A DNA stretch of 64,000 bases from Cavia porcellus (Eukaryota; Chordata; Mammalia; Rodentia; Caviidae): positions 212,548,657 through 212,612,656 of the forward strand of contig NW_026947484.1 in NCBI RefSeq assembly GCF_034190915.1, in the 5' to 3' direction. The position numbers and the translations under genes are program-made. The notes beneath the pieces are model-generated. The model was given only the letters and a program-made list of their open reading frames with translations, made no database searches and was not told the origin of the DNA. Positions within the stretch are counted from its first letter, which is position 1; each line of letters opens with the position of its first letter. This document shows positions 22,279-34,300 of the stretch, piece after piece.

Positions 22279-23016
22279 GGTGGATTTCCCAGCAAGCAGG
22301 TGAGCATCACCAGTTCCAGAGGCCCGCGGCCTGCGGTAAGTGCCCAGTGCACTCTGCCCGAAGCCCAGACTGTTTGGGACCCTCCAGGCTTCCAGGTGCA
22401 GTGAAGCAGGTAAGTGGGCCCCAGGCACCTATATCCGCCTCCCCATTCCAGCTGTGCTTGGAGAACTGTGGAGCTTCCAGCAAGCAGGCAGGCGCACACT
22501 ATCCCTGGAGCCCAGCCTATTTGGGACTCTTGCACCCTCTGGGTGCAGAGGAAGGGCTGGGCAGATCTGGGGTGCCTGCATCCACCTCCCTGTATGTCTA
22601 GAGGATTGTGGATTTCTCAGCAAGCAGGCGAGCATCACCAGTTCCAGAGGCCCTGCGGCCTGCGGTAAGTGCCCAGTGCATTGCCTCAAGCCCAGACTGT
22701 TCGGGACCCTCGAGCCTTCCGGGTGCAGTGAAGTGGGTAAGTGGGCCCCAGGCACCTACATCCGCCTCCCCATTCTGGCTGTGCTCAGAGAACTGTGGAG
22801 TTTCAAGCAAGCAGGCCGGCGCATAGTGTCCTTGGAGCTCAGCTTATCTGGAACTACGGAGCTCTAAACAGGCAGAAGAGGGCCACTGGTTCCAGAGGCC
22901 CAGCGGCCTGGGGGTACTGGGTGCCAGAGTCCCAGGAGCTGTGAACATAGAAGTGGATTTCCAACAGACACTGAGGAAGCTTTCAAATAACACTTGAAAC
23001 ACAGAAATATAGGAAA
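22279..23016 (+). promoter_or_regulatory. L1 5'UTR / promoter of tandem GC-rich monomers
   Basis: Two head-to-tail units of about 328 bp start at 22,284 and 22,612 (ATTTCCCAGCAAGCAGG / ATTTCTCAGCAAGCAGG). Each consists of a longer and a shorter sub-unit that both begin with AGCAAGCAGG. A third, partial copy of the longer one starts near 22,870 (CCACTGGTTCCAGAGGCCC). The region is far richer in GC and CpG than its flanks. In mouse L1, monomers of this kind are the promoter; by analogy they are the promoter here. Several long open frames in this stretch (for example 22,340-22,867) are by-products of the GC content. Confidence 0.8.
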
Positions 23017-24068
23017 ATGACAAAACTAAAGACCAAATTACAACCTCAAACCTCCAGCCCATCTCAAGAAACCCTAGGAGCGATGTATATAGAAGAAAAT
23101 ATATGCCATACACCTCAAATATCGGATGTAATAGCTACTGAAATAAACAAGCAACTCCAGGAAGCTTTACAGGAATTCAAACTCAAAATAATCTCCCAGG
23201 TAAAAGAAGAAATGATAAAAGAAATTAAAGAGATTCTAAATATATCTAAAGAAAACACAGTTAAAAAATTGGAGGAAATAAACAGAAAGATAGAATGCCT
23301 GCATGAGCAATATAAGAAACAAATAGAATACATAAAGCAGATGCACAGAGATATACAGGAAATCAAAAACTCCACTGAAAGCTATAAAAACCGCCTCAAT
23401 GAAAGTGAAGATAGAACTTCAGACCTTGAAGACAGGATTGCAGCTAGTGAACAGGAAAGGAAAGATCTTTTAAAAATAACAAGGAATCAGGAAATAACAA
23501 TTCAACAACTGCAAGATGATGCAAAGAAAAACAACATAAGATTGATAAGGATTAATGAAAAAGAAGGGGACAACATAAAGGATGTCAAGAGGATATTTAG
23601 AGAAGTAATAGCTGAAAATTTCCCAAGCATGAGATAGGAAACCGACATCAGGTTCAGTGAAACCTATAGAACTCCAAATAGTCATACCCAAAATAAAACT
23701 ACACCCAGACATATAATAATCACCATCCCAGAAATCCAACACAAGAATAGATTATTAAAAGCTGTCAGAGAGAAAAGACAGATCACTTATAAAGGAAAAC
23801 TATCAGAATTACAGCAGACTTCTCAGCACAAACAATAAAGTCAAGAAGAGCATGGAATGAAGTATTCCAGATCCTAAAGCAAAATGATTTCCAACCTAGA
23901 CTGATGTACCCTGCAAAACTATCATTCAAAATCGATGGTGAAATGTGATACTTCCATGACAAAGAACAGCTGAAGAACTTCATGAACACCAAGCCAACCC
24001 TGCAAAAAATATTGAGAGACAGTTTAGATACACAAAGGAAAAAACCACTAAGCAAAGCAGATAATTAA
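23017..24068 (+). pseudogene. L1 ORF1: L1 ORF1 (RNA-binding chaperone), disrupted
   Basis: Encodes the L1 ORF1 protein, which forms trimers through a coiled coil and coats L1 RNA in cis. Residues up to about 160 are rich in heptad-like E/K/I/L sequence (coiled coil). The RRM begins near DDAKKNNIRLIRI, and the C-terminal domain contains RTPNSHTQNKTTPRHIII and ITADFSAQTIKS. Breaks: a TAG at 23,635 after codon 206, a one-base loss near 23,797-23,815 (within YKGK..RITADF), and a TGA near 23,947. The natural stop is TAA at 24,066-24,068. The ATG at 23,017 is chosen because the coiled coil starts shortly after it and upstream sequence is the 5'UTR. Confidence 0.9.
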
Positions 24069-24108
24069 ACAGAACAGAAAGATAAAGATGCAACAGCAGA
24101 GAGATAAC

Positions 24109-27100
24109 ATGTCAACTATAAATCAGCATATAACAGTTATAACCATTAATGTAAATGGTCTCAATGCACCAATCAAAAGAAACAGACTAGCAGAATGGAT
24201 CAAGAAACAAAATCCAACCATATGCTGTTTACAGGAAACCCATCTAACCCAGAAGGATACTCACAGACTGAAAGTCAAAGGGTGGAAAACAATGCTTCAC
24301 ACAACAGGAATCCAAAAAAAAGCAGGAGTAGCCATTCTGTTTGCAGACAACGTGAACTTTAAACCAACAATGATCATAAAGGGCAAAGAAGGTCACTACA
24401 TACTTGTTAGGGGAAAACTCCAAGAGGAAGAGATAACTATCTTAAATATATATGCACCAAACTCCAGAGCACCCAGTTATATAAAACAACTATTAACAGA
24501 AATGAAAACTTAAGTTATCAGTAAGACAATTGTAACAGGAGACCTTAACACAACTTTGACACCAAGGGACAGATCAACCAGACAGAAAATGAGCAAAGAA
24601 ATAACAGAACTGAATCACACCTGTGAACAAATGGACTTGATAGACATATACAGAATGTTCCACCCAACAACATCAGAATACATATTCTTCTCAGCAGTAC
24701 ATGGGTTGTTCTCTAAAATAGATCATACATTAGCTCACAGAACATATTTCAACAAATGCAAAGGAGTTGAAATCATCCTTGCATGTTATCAGATCATAGT
24801 GCTTTGAAATTACAAATTAATGATAAAAGATACTGCAAAAATCCCACAAACACATGGAAACTGAATAACACACTATTGAGTAATCAGTGGGTCACAGAGG
24901 AAATTAAGAAATTAAACAATACCTACAAGAAAATGAAAACACAGACACAACTTACCGGAATCTGTGGGATGCAATGAAAGCCGTCTTCAGAGGAAAATTT
25001 ATTGCACTGAGTTCCCACATCAGGAAAACTGAACGAATACAAATAAATAACCTGATGCTACACCTCAAACATCTAGAAAAAGAAGAGCAAGTCAAGCCCA
25101 AAGCCAAAAGAAGGGAGGAAATTATAAAAATTAGAGCAGAAATCAATGCAATAGAGACTAAGAAAACAATCTAAAGAATCAACGAATCAAAGAGTTGGTT
25201 CTTTGAAAGAATAAATAAAATTGATAAGCCCCTAGCCAACCTTATTTTAAAAAAGGGAAGAAAAAGCTCAAATTCATGCAATAAGAAAAGAAAAAGGTGA
25301 AATCATTACAGACTCTACAGAAATACAGAAGATCATCAACACCTATTTCGAAAACCTCTACTCTCAAAGGCTTGATAACACAGAAGAAGTAGACAGATTC
25401 CTAGAAACATATGAAGTACCAAAGCTAGATCAAGAGGATGTAAAACTGCTGAATAACCCAATCTCTGTTAATGAAATTGAAAATGTAATTAAGTCCTTAC
25501 CCACCAAGAAGAGCCCAGGCCCAGATGGATTCACTGCAGAATTCTACAAGAAATACAAAGAAGACCTAATGCCGACACTCCTCAAACTATTCAATGAGAT
25601 TGAAAGGGAAGCAATCCTTCCTAAGTCATTCCTGGAAGCAAATATTACTCTAGTACCAAAACCTGAGAAAGACCCAACTAAAAAAGAGAACTATAGACCA
25701 ATCTCTCTAATGAACACAGATGGAAAAATCCTCAATAAAATATTGGCAAACAGGATGCAGCAAATCATCAAGAAGATTATGCACCATGACCAAGTGGGAT
25801 TCATCCCAGGAATGCAGGAATGGTTCAAAATACATAAATCAATAAATGTAATCCACCATATCAATAAAGCCAAAAGTAAGAATCACATGATCATTTCTAT
25901 AGATGCAGAAAAAGCCTTTGATAAGGTCAACATTCATTCATGATAAGAACTTTACAGAAAATTAGAATAGATGGTCTTTACCTCAATACAATAAAGGCCA
26001 TTTATGACAAACCAACAGCCAGCATCATATTAAATGGCCAAAAATTGAAAGCCTTTACTTTAAAATCAGGCACAAGACAAGAATGTCCTTTATCACCACT
26101 CCTATTTAAAATAGTACTAGAAGTACTAACCAGAGCAATTAGACAAGAAAGAGAAATAAAAGGGGTAAAGATAGGAAAAGAAGAATTAAATTATCATTGT
26201 TTGCAGATGACATGATACTCTACATAGAAGACCCCCTAAACTCCATTGAAAGACTCTTAGATATAATAAATTCAGTAATGTAGCTGGATACAAAATCAAT
26301 ACTCAGAAATCAATAGCATTCCTATACACTAACAACAAAATCACAGAGAGGGAAATAAGAGAAACCACACTCTTCACACTAGTAAGCAAAAAAATGAAAT
26401 ATTTAGGAATTACTCTTACGAAATAAGTGAAATAGCTATACAGGGAAAATTATAATACACTGAAAAAAGAAACTGAAGATGATCTCAGAAAATGGAAAGA
26501 CATCCCTTGCTCATGGATAGGAAGAACAAACATTGTGAAGATGGCCATTATCCCAAAACTCTTATACAGATTCAATGCAATCCCAATAGAAATACCATCA
26601 ACATACCTTATAGATCTAGAGAAATCACTCCTAAATTTCATCTGGAACCAGAAGAGACCTAGAATCGCAAAGGCAATTCTAAGCAGCAAAGACAAAGCAG
26701 GAGGCATCACAATCCCTGACTTGAAATTATACTACAAACAACAGTAGTAAAATCAACATGGTACTGGAATCAAAACAGAGCCGAAGATCAGTGGAATAGA
26801 TTAGAAGATACAACCACAACTACAAACACACTCAACCACCTTATCTTTGATAAAGGAGCCAAGCAGGTTCACTGGAAGAATGATAGTCTCTTTAATAAAT
26901 GGTGTTGGAAAAACTGGCTCTCCATTTGCCGAAAACTAAAGCTAGACCCATGCCTATCACCATGTACTAAATTAAAATCTAAATGGGTCAAAGATCTGAA
27001 TATTAAAACAGAAACACTAAATCTATTGGAAGACAAATTGGGTAGAAACCTTGAAGACATAGGGGTAGGTAGAGAATTCATGAACAGGACTCAAACTGCA

Positions 27101-27915
27101 CGAGAAATACTTCCCAGAATCAATAACTGGGACCACCTCTTATTAAAAAGTTTCTCCATGTCAAAAGAAATCTCCAGTATAGTGAAAAGAAAACCCACAA
27201 ACTGGGAAAAAATCTTAGTGACTAACTCCCCCTCAGACAAGGGACTTTTGTTTAAAACATATAAAGAATTAAAAGACTCAGACCCCCAAAATTCAAAGAT
27301 CCAATCTAAAAATGGGCATCTGAGATGAATACACAATTCTCAGATAAAGAAATACAAGTGGCAAATAAATACATGAAAAAATGTTCATCATCATTGGTCA
27401 TTAGAGAAATGCAAATTAAAACCACACTGAGATTCCATCTCACTCCTGAAAGAATGGCCAGGATCAAGAAAACCAACAACAAATGCTGGAGAGGCTGTAG
27501 GGAAAAAGGAACTCTCCTACACTGTTGGTGGGAGTGTAGACTGGTACAACCTTTGTGGAGGTCAGTCTGGAGAATTCTCAAAAAGCTGGGATTGGAAGTC
27601 CCATTTGTTCCAGCTATTCCACTTCTAGGCATATTCCCAGAAGAACTGAAATCATCATACCACAGTGATGTATGTGCACCTATGTTTATAGCAGCACAAT
27701 TTGTAATCGCCAGATCTTGGAAACAACCCAAGTGTCCATCAACTGAGGAATTGATAAAAAAGTTGTGGTATTTCTATACAATGGAGTATTACTCAGCTAT
27801 AAAGAAGGATCACATTGAGATATTTATCAATAAATGGGCACAGCTTGAGACCATACTCATAAGTGAAATAAATCAATCTCTCATGTATGAATACCGAATA
27901 GTTTCCCTAATGTAA
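24109..27915 (+). pseudogene. L1 ORF2: L1 ORF2 (endonuclease / reverse transcriptase), disrupted
   Basis: Encodes the L1 replicase. Endonuclease: VITINVNGLNAP and CLQETHL at the N-terminus (24,130-24,245), GDLNTTLTPRDRSTRQK, and SDHSA at about 24,787. Reverse transcriptase: [39 protein letters not shown], then [11 protein letters not shown], where most L1s have glycine in place of the glutamate, and FADD at 26,200-26,211. C-terminal Cys-rich segment: [18 protein letters not shown] at about 27,484-27,540. Breaks include TAA at 24,511, frameshifts near 24,780, 24,970, 25,250, 25,940 and 26,190, TAA at 25,172 and stops near 26,280 and 26,745. The last 196 codons are open. It starts 40 bases after the ORF1 stop, as usual for L1. 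Confidence 0.93.
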
Positions 27916-29337
27916 GTAATGATTCAAATATATAAAAGTAGGTGGTAATCATGATTCCCCATTATGTGGCCTTGAAGCCTTATAAAGTTTTCACTTATTA
28001 ATTGGAAAGGCTTTATTCTGGGCTGCTTGATATTATTGCCTGTGATGAAATGAACAGCTATTTTGAAGAAAATAAGTGATCATAATAACTAGTGCTGATT
28101 TACTATCATCTTGTTTTGAAGCCCCACCAAACTATGGCTCTTCTGTCTCCATTGATTTTATCATGATGTATCTTGCTCGACTTTATTATATGTGATAGTA
28201 TAAACAAAAATTGTTATAGGCAAAGAGATAATATAGAAACCATTGTTTATTTTCTGTTAGTTGGTTCTAAAAACCCTACAATGCTTTCATCCACTTGAAT
28301 GGTTTTACACTGACTTGATATGTTTGAAGCTATAGTATATGAAATTATATTCAAATATTTCAAGGAAAAAGACACTATGGTAACTACTATTAAACCGGGT
28401 TATTTGGTGGTGATGCACTAGGTTGCTGAAACTGTCATGCTTTGACCTGTACTGTTATGATGTTATGTCCTCTTTTATCTCAATCTCTTCCTTACTCATT
28501 AAAAAATTATTTAGTTGTTTTTTATGATTTTTTTAATTAAGAGGAAAAATCAAAAAAATAGCAGGATATATTATAGTAACTTATTTGATTTCCTATTAAC
28601 TTGATTTGAAGTCCTGTAATACTCCCACTATCTTGTTTTGACTGATTAGACTCTGTTCCGTTCTGTATGATAGTATCAAGTTTGAAGGTATAGGCAACTA
28701 CTTTGAAGGCAATAAGATTCACTATGATTCCCATTCTGGTTTGACTATTATCTTCTTTGGAAGTCCTGTAGTGTTTACTATGTTTAGGTTTAATTGGTCT
28801 TGTTCTCTACTGTTTTGTTCAACTTTATAATACCTAATGAGATAGACAGTTCTTTTTAAGGAAGCAAGAGGCATTATGGTAACCATTGTCGATAACCTTG
28901 TACTCTGTTTTTACATCATGTGCTATGTCTATCCTTGGTTTTGACTGACAGCTTTGTTTTGCCATATTTGACTTTATTCTCTTCCAAAAAAAATAATAAG
29001 AACTAAGGAGTAATAAAACCCAAAATGTGTAAATTTTGTTGTAAAAAAGAGAGGAAAAAAAAGTGTTCTAAAGTATACAACTGCAAGTGTGTTTAGGGGT
29101 GTTAAATAGATGCCCATATTAGTGTTTTGGGTTGGATCATTGAACACAACTGTTTGCAGTCTCACTGTTTGAATGTCCACTTTGTATGCTTTGATACTGT
29201 GACTTGAGCAACTGTCTCTAGGATGATAATATGTAATCTATTAACTGGTGATTTCTTACTGTTTTTTTTTGTAGTTCTGTATTAATTGTACCCTTATACT
29301 GCTTTGTTTTGTTTTTTCTCTTTTAAATAAAATTTAA
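27916..29337 (+). repeat. L1 3'UTR with degenerate internal repeats and poly-A signal
   Basis: About 1.4 kb, long for an L1 3'UTR. Recurrent phrases (ATCTTGTTTTGAAG, a 'tttgatactgtc' type stretch, AGGCATTATGGTAACCATTG, CATTCTGGTTTGACTATTAT) return at roughly 150-180-base spacing, so it appears to be built from diverged tandem units. AATAAA at 29,326-29,331 precedes a short A-rich end. The same 3'UTR forms 40,941-42,226 in the HAL1-like element and the antisense pieces at 29,941, 37,125, 38,638 and 62,720. Confidence 0.8.
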
Positions 29338-29350
29338 AAAATAATTTCTA
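29338..29350 (+). repeat. Right target-site duplication of the full-length L1
   Basis: AAAATAATTTCTA; it merges with the poly-A end, so the exact L1 border can shift by a few A residues. Confidence 0.85.
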
Positions 29351-29925
29351 ACAAACCTAGAACATTTCTTTATTTTTTTAAACATTATAGTATTAGTGTT
29401 TTTCAAAACCTCTACTTGTGGGGCCAACATAAGCCATACATAATTTTATTTTTTTAGAGGGTTAGTGAAATTTTTATATAGTATTCACTTACTTTGATTT
29501 AGTGCTATCAAGAGTTTGCTACTTGGTAGCTGTTTTATTACTTTTCATAATTGTCTGCATACATTTTGTGTATGTGTGTGTGATGTTTGGTTTTCTATTA
29601 ACCAAAATTTATGTCTTTCCAGTTGCAAGTACTTTCATGGTCAAACTGAATTTATATACTGATTATATATAAAATATATGATGGTGGTTACAAAACTCTG
29701 TTTCCAGTTTCTCCATTTGAAATGATTTTTCTATAAAATGAAGCATAAAGTTTCTCCTGTGTTTATTTAGTGTAAAATTGTGATCATTAGTTCTTATCAG
29801 ATTGTGTTTCACAAAAAATATTCCCTTACTTGGGGAGAATGCGATGGCTATTTCCTACACTCATCATTCTGTAGACTATATAAGTTTCTTTTTTATTAAC
29901 CTCTAGTGTCCCAATTTTGGGAATA
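29351..29925. other. AT-rich unique sequence
   Basis: No repeat or gene recognised between the L1 and the next antisense L1 tail. Confidence 0.45.
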
Positions 29926-29940
29926 TGATTTTATTTTTTT

Positions 29941-30678
29941 AAATTTTATTTTAAAGAGAATAAAATCAAAACCAAACAGAATAAAGCTAATCAGGACAGA
30001 AAAATGAAAGTAATACTGGACTTCAAAACAAGATAATAGGAAATCAACAATGGCTATCCTAATGTCTCTTGTTTTCTTCAAAATAGCCATTCATACTGTC
30101 AGACATGATGAAATTGTAAAAAAAAAACAGAATAAAACCAATCAAAATGAAAGGATGAAAGTGTATTTTAAATCAACAAAATAAAACAGACAAAAGCCAA
30201 TCAAAACAAAACAGTGAAAGTGATACAGGATTTCGAAACAGGGTAATAGAAAATCAACAATGGCTACCATAATGCCTCTTGTTATCTTCAAAATTGCTGC
30301 CCATACCATCAGGCATAATGAAATAAAACAAAATAGAACATCATGATACCAATCAAAACAGAACAGTGGATAAAACAATAAAATGGAACAAAACAAAACA
30401 GTGATAACAATATTGGATTTAAAAAATGAGACAGAAAAAAATTCCCCATATTTGCTACATTGCATATTGTTATCCTTTTAATAGATGTTCAGACTACTGG
30501 CCTTAGGCTGCAGAGTCAATGAAACCATACAAGCATTAAGCTGTTTTAGTACCTCAGATGCTATCAACTCAGCCTGTCCTCCAAGTCACCCAATTGCTTA
30601 TGGAGGGGAGTATTCTTGTCTCCCGGCCTGCATGCCAGTTGGCTCACAGGAAGGGCAAATGGGCTTCTTATCCTTCTT
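29941..30678 (-). mobile_element. 5'-truncated L1 3'UTR insertion, antisense
   Basis: Starts with a T-rich end (AAATTTTATTTTAAAGAGAA). It then holds three or four tandem units with phrases such as CTTCAAAACAAGATAATAGG, CAACAATGGCTATCCTAATG and CTTGTTTTCTTCAAAATAGCC. It ends in a GC-rich 3'UTR part (CTACTGGCCTTAGGCTGCAG, CTCCCGGCCTGCATGCC). TGATTTTATTTTT at 29,926 and TGATTTTTTCTTT at 30,679 are a plausible imperfect target duplication. No coding part was copied. Confidence 0.8.
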
Positions 30679-30692
30679 TGATTTTTTCTTTT

Positions 30693-32749
30693 AGCTTTAA
30701 GGCACAGTTTAATTTTTTAATTTTTGTTTGTGAATTAGAACTATTATCTTGTCATCACTTTAAGGAGCAATTTAATCTTACTTTATTATAAAATTGCAAG
30801 AATTTCATTTGACTTTTTCAAATTGTATTGTAAACCAAATATTGTATATTATAATCCAAATATTATAATCCCTTTAAAAATATTTTTATAGCTTGAGAAA
30901 TTTCATATTTGTAATCCTATTGAAACACTATTGGAATCCTGGTGAGTTAATTCCAATCTACCACCTCCAGTGTAAAACATGGTGAGAATAAATACATTAA
31001 GACATATTTAAAGTTACAGGCAGACAAGGAGTCCTGAGTCTGGTCCAGGAGAGGATACACAGAACAAAGGCCTTAACCCAACTCCTCACCCAGAATTTAT
31101 TATTTTGTGAAGAAAGGACTGGCTCAAGGATGAGTGACATTGAGATTGGTGGGAATTATGTGAGCAATGTGAGCTGAGCTGGCCAAGTAGAAAGCAAGTA
31201 CCTTTGCAATATGCAGGGAAAAGGGTATGCAGAAAGGCCAGTCTGCATAACTCAACAGAGGTAACATTTGAATTATTTAGGAGGTTGTTGCCTTACTTTC
31301 TGATATGTAAACTTTGTGCCCTGGGAAGTCATAGCCTCCTATCTTGTGGCTCAACCCAGCTGACATTCCAGGAGCTATGTGGCTCTGTTATCTTGCTGTG
31401 TTCAACCATTTATTAGAAATTCTGTGCAAGGGACCAGGAAGCTGTTGGCTGTTTTCAAGAATTACATATTAGTACTTTAGCTAGCCTTATTTGTATTGCT
31501 TAGAGCCAATTGAAGAGAGAAGGAAATAGTATAGTCAGCTCCGGACATACCGGTACATGGAGATGGAGTTCAGTTTAACTAATACTGAAGCAATTGTTCT
31601 GCATTCAGGGAGAGGGACCCAGGTTGTTTCCTACAAAATTGCATTTTTAAAAATTTGAATTATCTGATTTTATTTAGCATTAAATGCAGATTTGACAAGA
31701 ATATTTTTCTTGCTCATTTAATTTGAAAAAAAATTTATTTTGGAGGTGGTTCTAGGGATGGAATCCAGTGCCTCACACATGCTCTAGCACAGAGATGCAT
31801 TAAAGTTTTGACCAAAAATTAAACTTCATCAAATAAAGATGTTCTAATTTATTTCTTAAATTCTTGGTTCACATATGACAGAAGTCAATTTACTTTAATT
31901 GCTTCCAGTGTCTAAAATCCTAACACATTACTGCTTTGAATATTTTTCATTACTTTTTTTCCTCCCCACATTTTTCTTGTCTGAGTTCTACTTTGCCTTT
32001 TTATTTCTAGCCACATATTTACTTTTATACCTTTTCAGGGATCTCAGGTGTTAAAAAAATGAAGTCTTCAAATGTTACACAAGTGTTCATACATGTAAAA
32101 TTTGAATATATTTTCACCAAAATTCTAGATCAAAAAATGTTTTTTGGATTAGTTCATAGAAGTATTTTGAAGTTTTTTTTACTTTTCGTATGCAAACTTT
32201 TTAGTAAAATTAAACGCAAAATACAAACTACAATTGAACTGTCAAATTTTTAAAGATTATTTAATCTGAAGTATTTAAATTTTAACTTTTTTAAAAAAAA
32301 TATTAAATATTTTTATAAAACTACTCACAATTATTCAGTTTCTGTCTAGTTGCCAACATGAAGAGTCAGAATTACATTTCATGCATATTATACCTAAATC
32401 ATTACATACAGATTTAATAATAATTGGCTTAATACTGCAAAATATTCTTTATAGACAAATATCATCAAATTTCAATAAATTTCTCAATTTGTATGCAATC
32501 CTAAGATGACTAATTAGAGTATAAATGAGCAAAAGTGGATACATAACACTATAGGTACTTTTTCATGTAAGAATTTATTGAATTCATTCTGAAATTTAGG
32601 ATTTAATAACTAATTAGTCTTATCTTTTTCCTAAGTGTTTTGTTACTGAAATCCTCTTGACATTCTAAAGTAGAGTCCATCTCTAGGGCTGGTGTTGGCG
32701 AACCCTGTAAATCTTCAGGGTCTTCTAATGGGATAGACCGCTAAAACTT
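30693..32749. other. AT-rich sequence without recognised gene
   Basis: Unique as far as I can tell, apart from a decayed tRNA-type SINE at 31,738-31,793. Open frames at 30,558-30,791, 31,204-31,416 and 32,059-32,253 show no features. Confidence 0.4.
31738..31793 (-). repeat. Decayed tRNA-derived SINE, antisense
   Basis: GGTTCTAGGGATGGAATCCA and CACACATGCTCTAGCAC are an old antisense SINE head of the ordinary rodent ID type (without the GGTACCGATAAAA tail). Confidence 0.5.
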
Positions 32750-33475
32750 ATTTCCTCTGCCTAAATGAAACTTTGTACCATTTTTGTCAACGTCCCTGTC
32801 TTCCCTAGCCCTTGCCTTCTAGCCTCTGGGAACCACAATTCTATTTTAACTCCTGTGCATTTAAGTTTTTAAAAGATTCTACATATAAATGAGATTATGA
32901 AGTTTTTGTGTTTGGTTTATTTCATTTAACAGAATCTTCAGGTTCGTCTATGTTGTTGCAAATGACTGAGTTTCCTCCTTTTAAAGGAAAGGGGGAGAAT
33001 GTTCCATTGTGTATGTATGCCACGCTTTCCTCATCTGTTGAAGCACCTCTTTGTTCATTGTGTATCTTGTCTATTAAAGTGAGCAATGCTGAAAGGCACA
33101 TGAGGCTGAAGAGATACCTGTAATATCCTAATTTCAATTTCTTTGGATGCATATCTTGAAATAGAACAGATGAATTATGTGATAATTCTATTTTTAGTTT
33201 TTGAGGAACCTTCATATTATCTTATAAAATAGCTGTACAGATTTACATTCCACCAAAAACATATCAGGTCTCCCTCATTACTGTTCTTACCATGCCAAAC
33301 TTTACCTTTCATCTTGTTTTATAACAGTTCTAATAAATGTGAAGAATTTTTCATGTAATTTTAATTGCATTTCCCCAATGATCAGGGATTGAGCTGTTTT
33401 TCCTTATGTATTTTTGGCCATTCATTCAACCTCTTTTGAGAAGTGGCTATTCAGGTTCTTTGCCCATTTTTAATT

Positions 33476-33478
<3 letters not shown>

Positions 33479-33506
<28 letters not shown>
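33479..33506. repeat. Poly-T tract
   Basis: About 27 uninterrupted T inside the old antisense L1, with no SINE body attached on either side; probably replication slippage. Confidence 0.9.
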
Positions 33507-34217
33507 CTTTTGAGTTCTTTATAAATTTTGGGTATTTGCCTCATATCAGACTTATGGTTTGCAGTATTTCCTTAGAATATGTGGGTTGTCTTTTCATTCT
33601 GTTAATGATTTGCTGTATAAAACCTTTTAGTTTCACAAAGTACAGTTTGTTCATTTTCACTTTTGTTGTCTGTGCCTCTGGGATCCTGTCCAAGAAAATT
33701 GATGCCCAGATCAATTTCATGAAGTTTTTCCTGTTTCCTTCTAGTATTTTCATAGTTTCAGATCTGAGATTTAAGTGTTTAATTCATTTTGAGTGGATTT
33801 TTGTATGTGATAGGAAATAAGGCTCTGATTATATTCTTCTGTATGTGGATATATGAATTTTAGGCCTTTTCCTATTTCTGTGAAAAATTGTATTTTCACA
33901 GACATTAGAATTTTGATAGGAATTAAATAAAATGTATGGGTAGAATGGATATTTTAACAATATTCTTCTAATCCTTGCACACAGGATATATTTCCATGTA
34001 TTTTGTCACTTGAAATTTCTTTTATCAATATTATAGTTTTCAGTATACATCTTTTGCCTTCTGTGCTAAATTTATTTTATGTATTCCATTTTTGATATTA
34101 TATATGAGATTGTTTCTTTTAGTTCCTCAGATAGTTTGTTGTTAGTGTAAAAAAATGTTCTTAACTTTTGTTGTTGACTTTATGTCTTACAAACCTTACT
34201 GGACATGGTGGGCGATT

Positions 34218-34300
34218 TTTTTTTTTTAATTGGTACCAAACTCACGACATGTGCTTGCAAGGCAGGCGCTTATGCCACTGAGCTATAAATCCCCAGCCCC
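34218..34300 (-). repeat. ID-like tRNA-derived SINE, antisense
   Basis: Plus-strand GTGCTTGCAAGGCAGGCGCT and CCACTGAGCTATAAATCCCC. Target duplication GTGGGCGATT (34,208-34,217) and GTGGGTGATT (34,301-34,310), one mismatch. A small deletion has removed part of the B-box region. Confidence 0.9.

Larger units (their letters stand above)
22279..29337 (+). mobile_element. Near full-length L1 LINE
   Basis: A 7.06-kb L1 with the full order 5'UTR (22,279-23,016), ORF1 (23,017-24,068), ORF2 (24,109-27,915), 3'UTR and AATAAA at 29,326-29,331, bounded by the 13-bp duplication AAAATAATTTCTA. Both frames contain stops and frameshifts, so it cannot move now. The duplication has no mismatch and domains are easy to read, so it is much younger than the L1M copies in the window. 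The 5'UTR and 3'UTR do not look like mouse or primate L1. L1 copies itself by target-primed reverse transcription in the nucleus. Confidence 0.95.

Noticed and set aside
22233..22944. Cluster of overlapping open frames up to 175 codons on both strands.
   Set aside because: They lie in the GC-rich tandem monomers of the L1 5'UTR; overlapping frames on both strands and repeated peptides reflect the repeat, not a gene.
23017..27915. The L1 as an active, protein-coding locus.
   Set aside because: ORF1 has at least three breaks and ORF2 at least eight, including frameshifts inside the endonuclease and the reverse transcriptase.
27325..27915. 196-codon open frame as an independent gene.
   Set aside because: It is the intact last part of L1 ORF2, including the Cys-rich [18 protein letters not shown] segment.
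29941..30480. Regularly spaced repeats suggestive of a CRISPR or satellite array.
   Set aside because: The units are about 150-180 bases, diverged and part of an L1 3'UTR; no short identical repeats with unique spacers.
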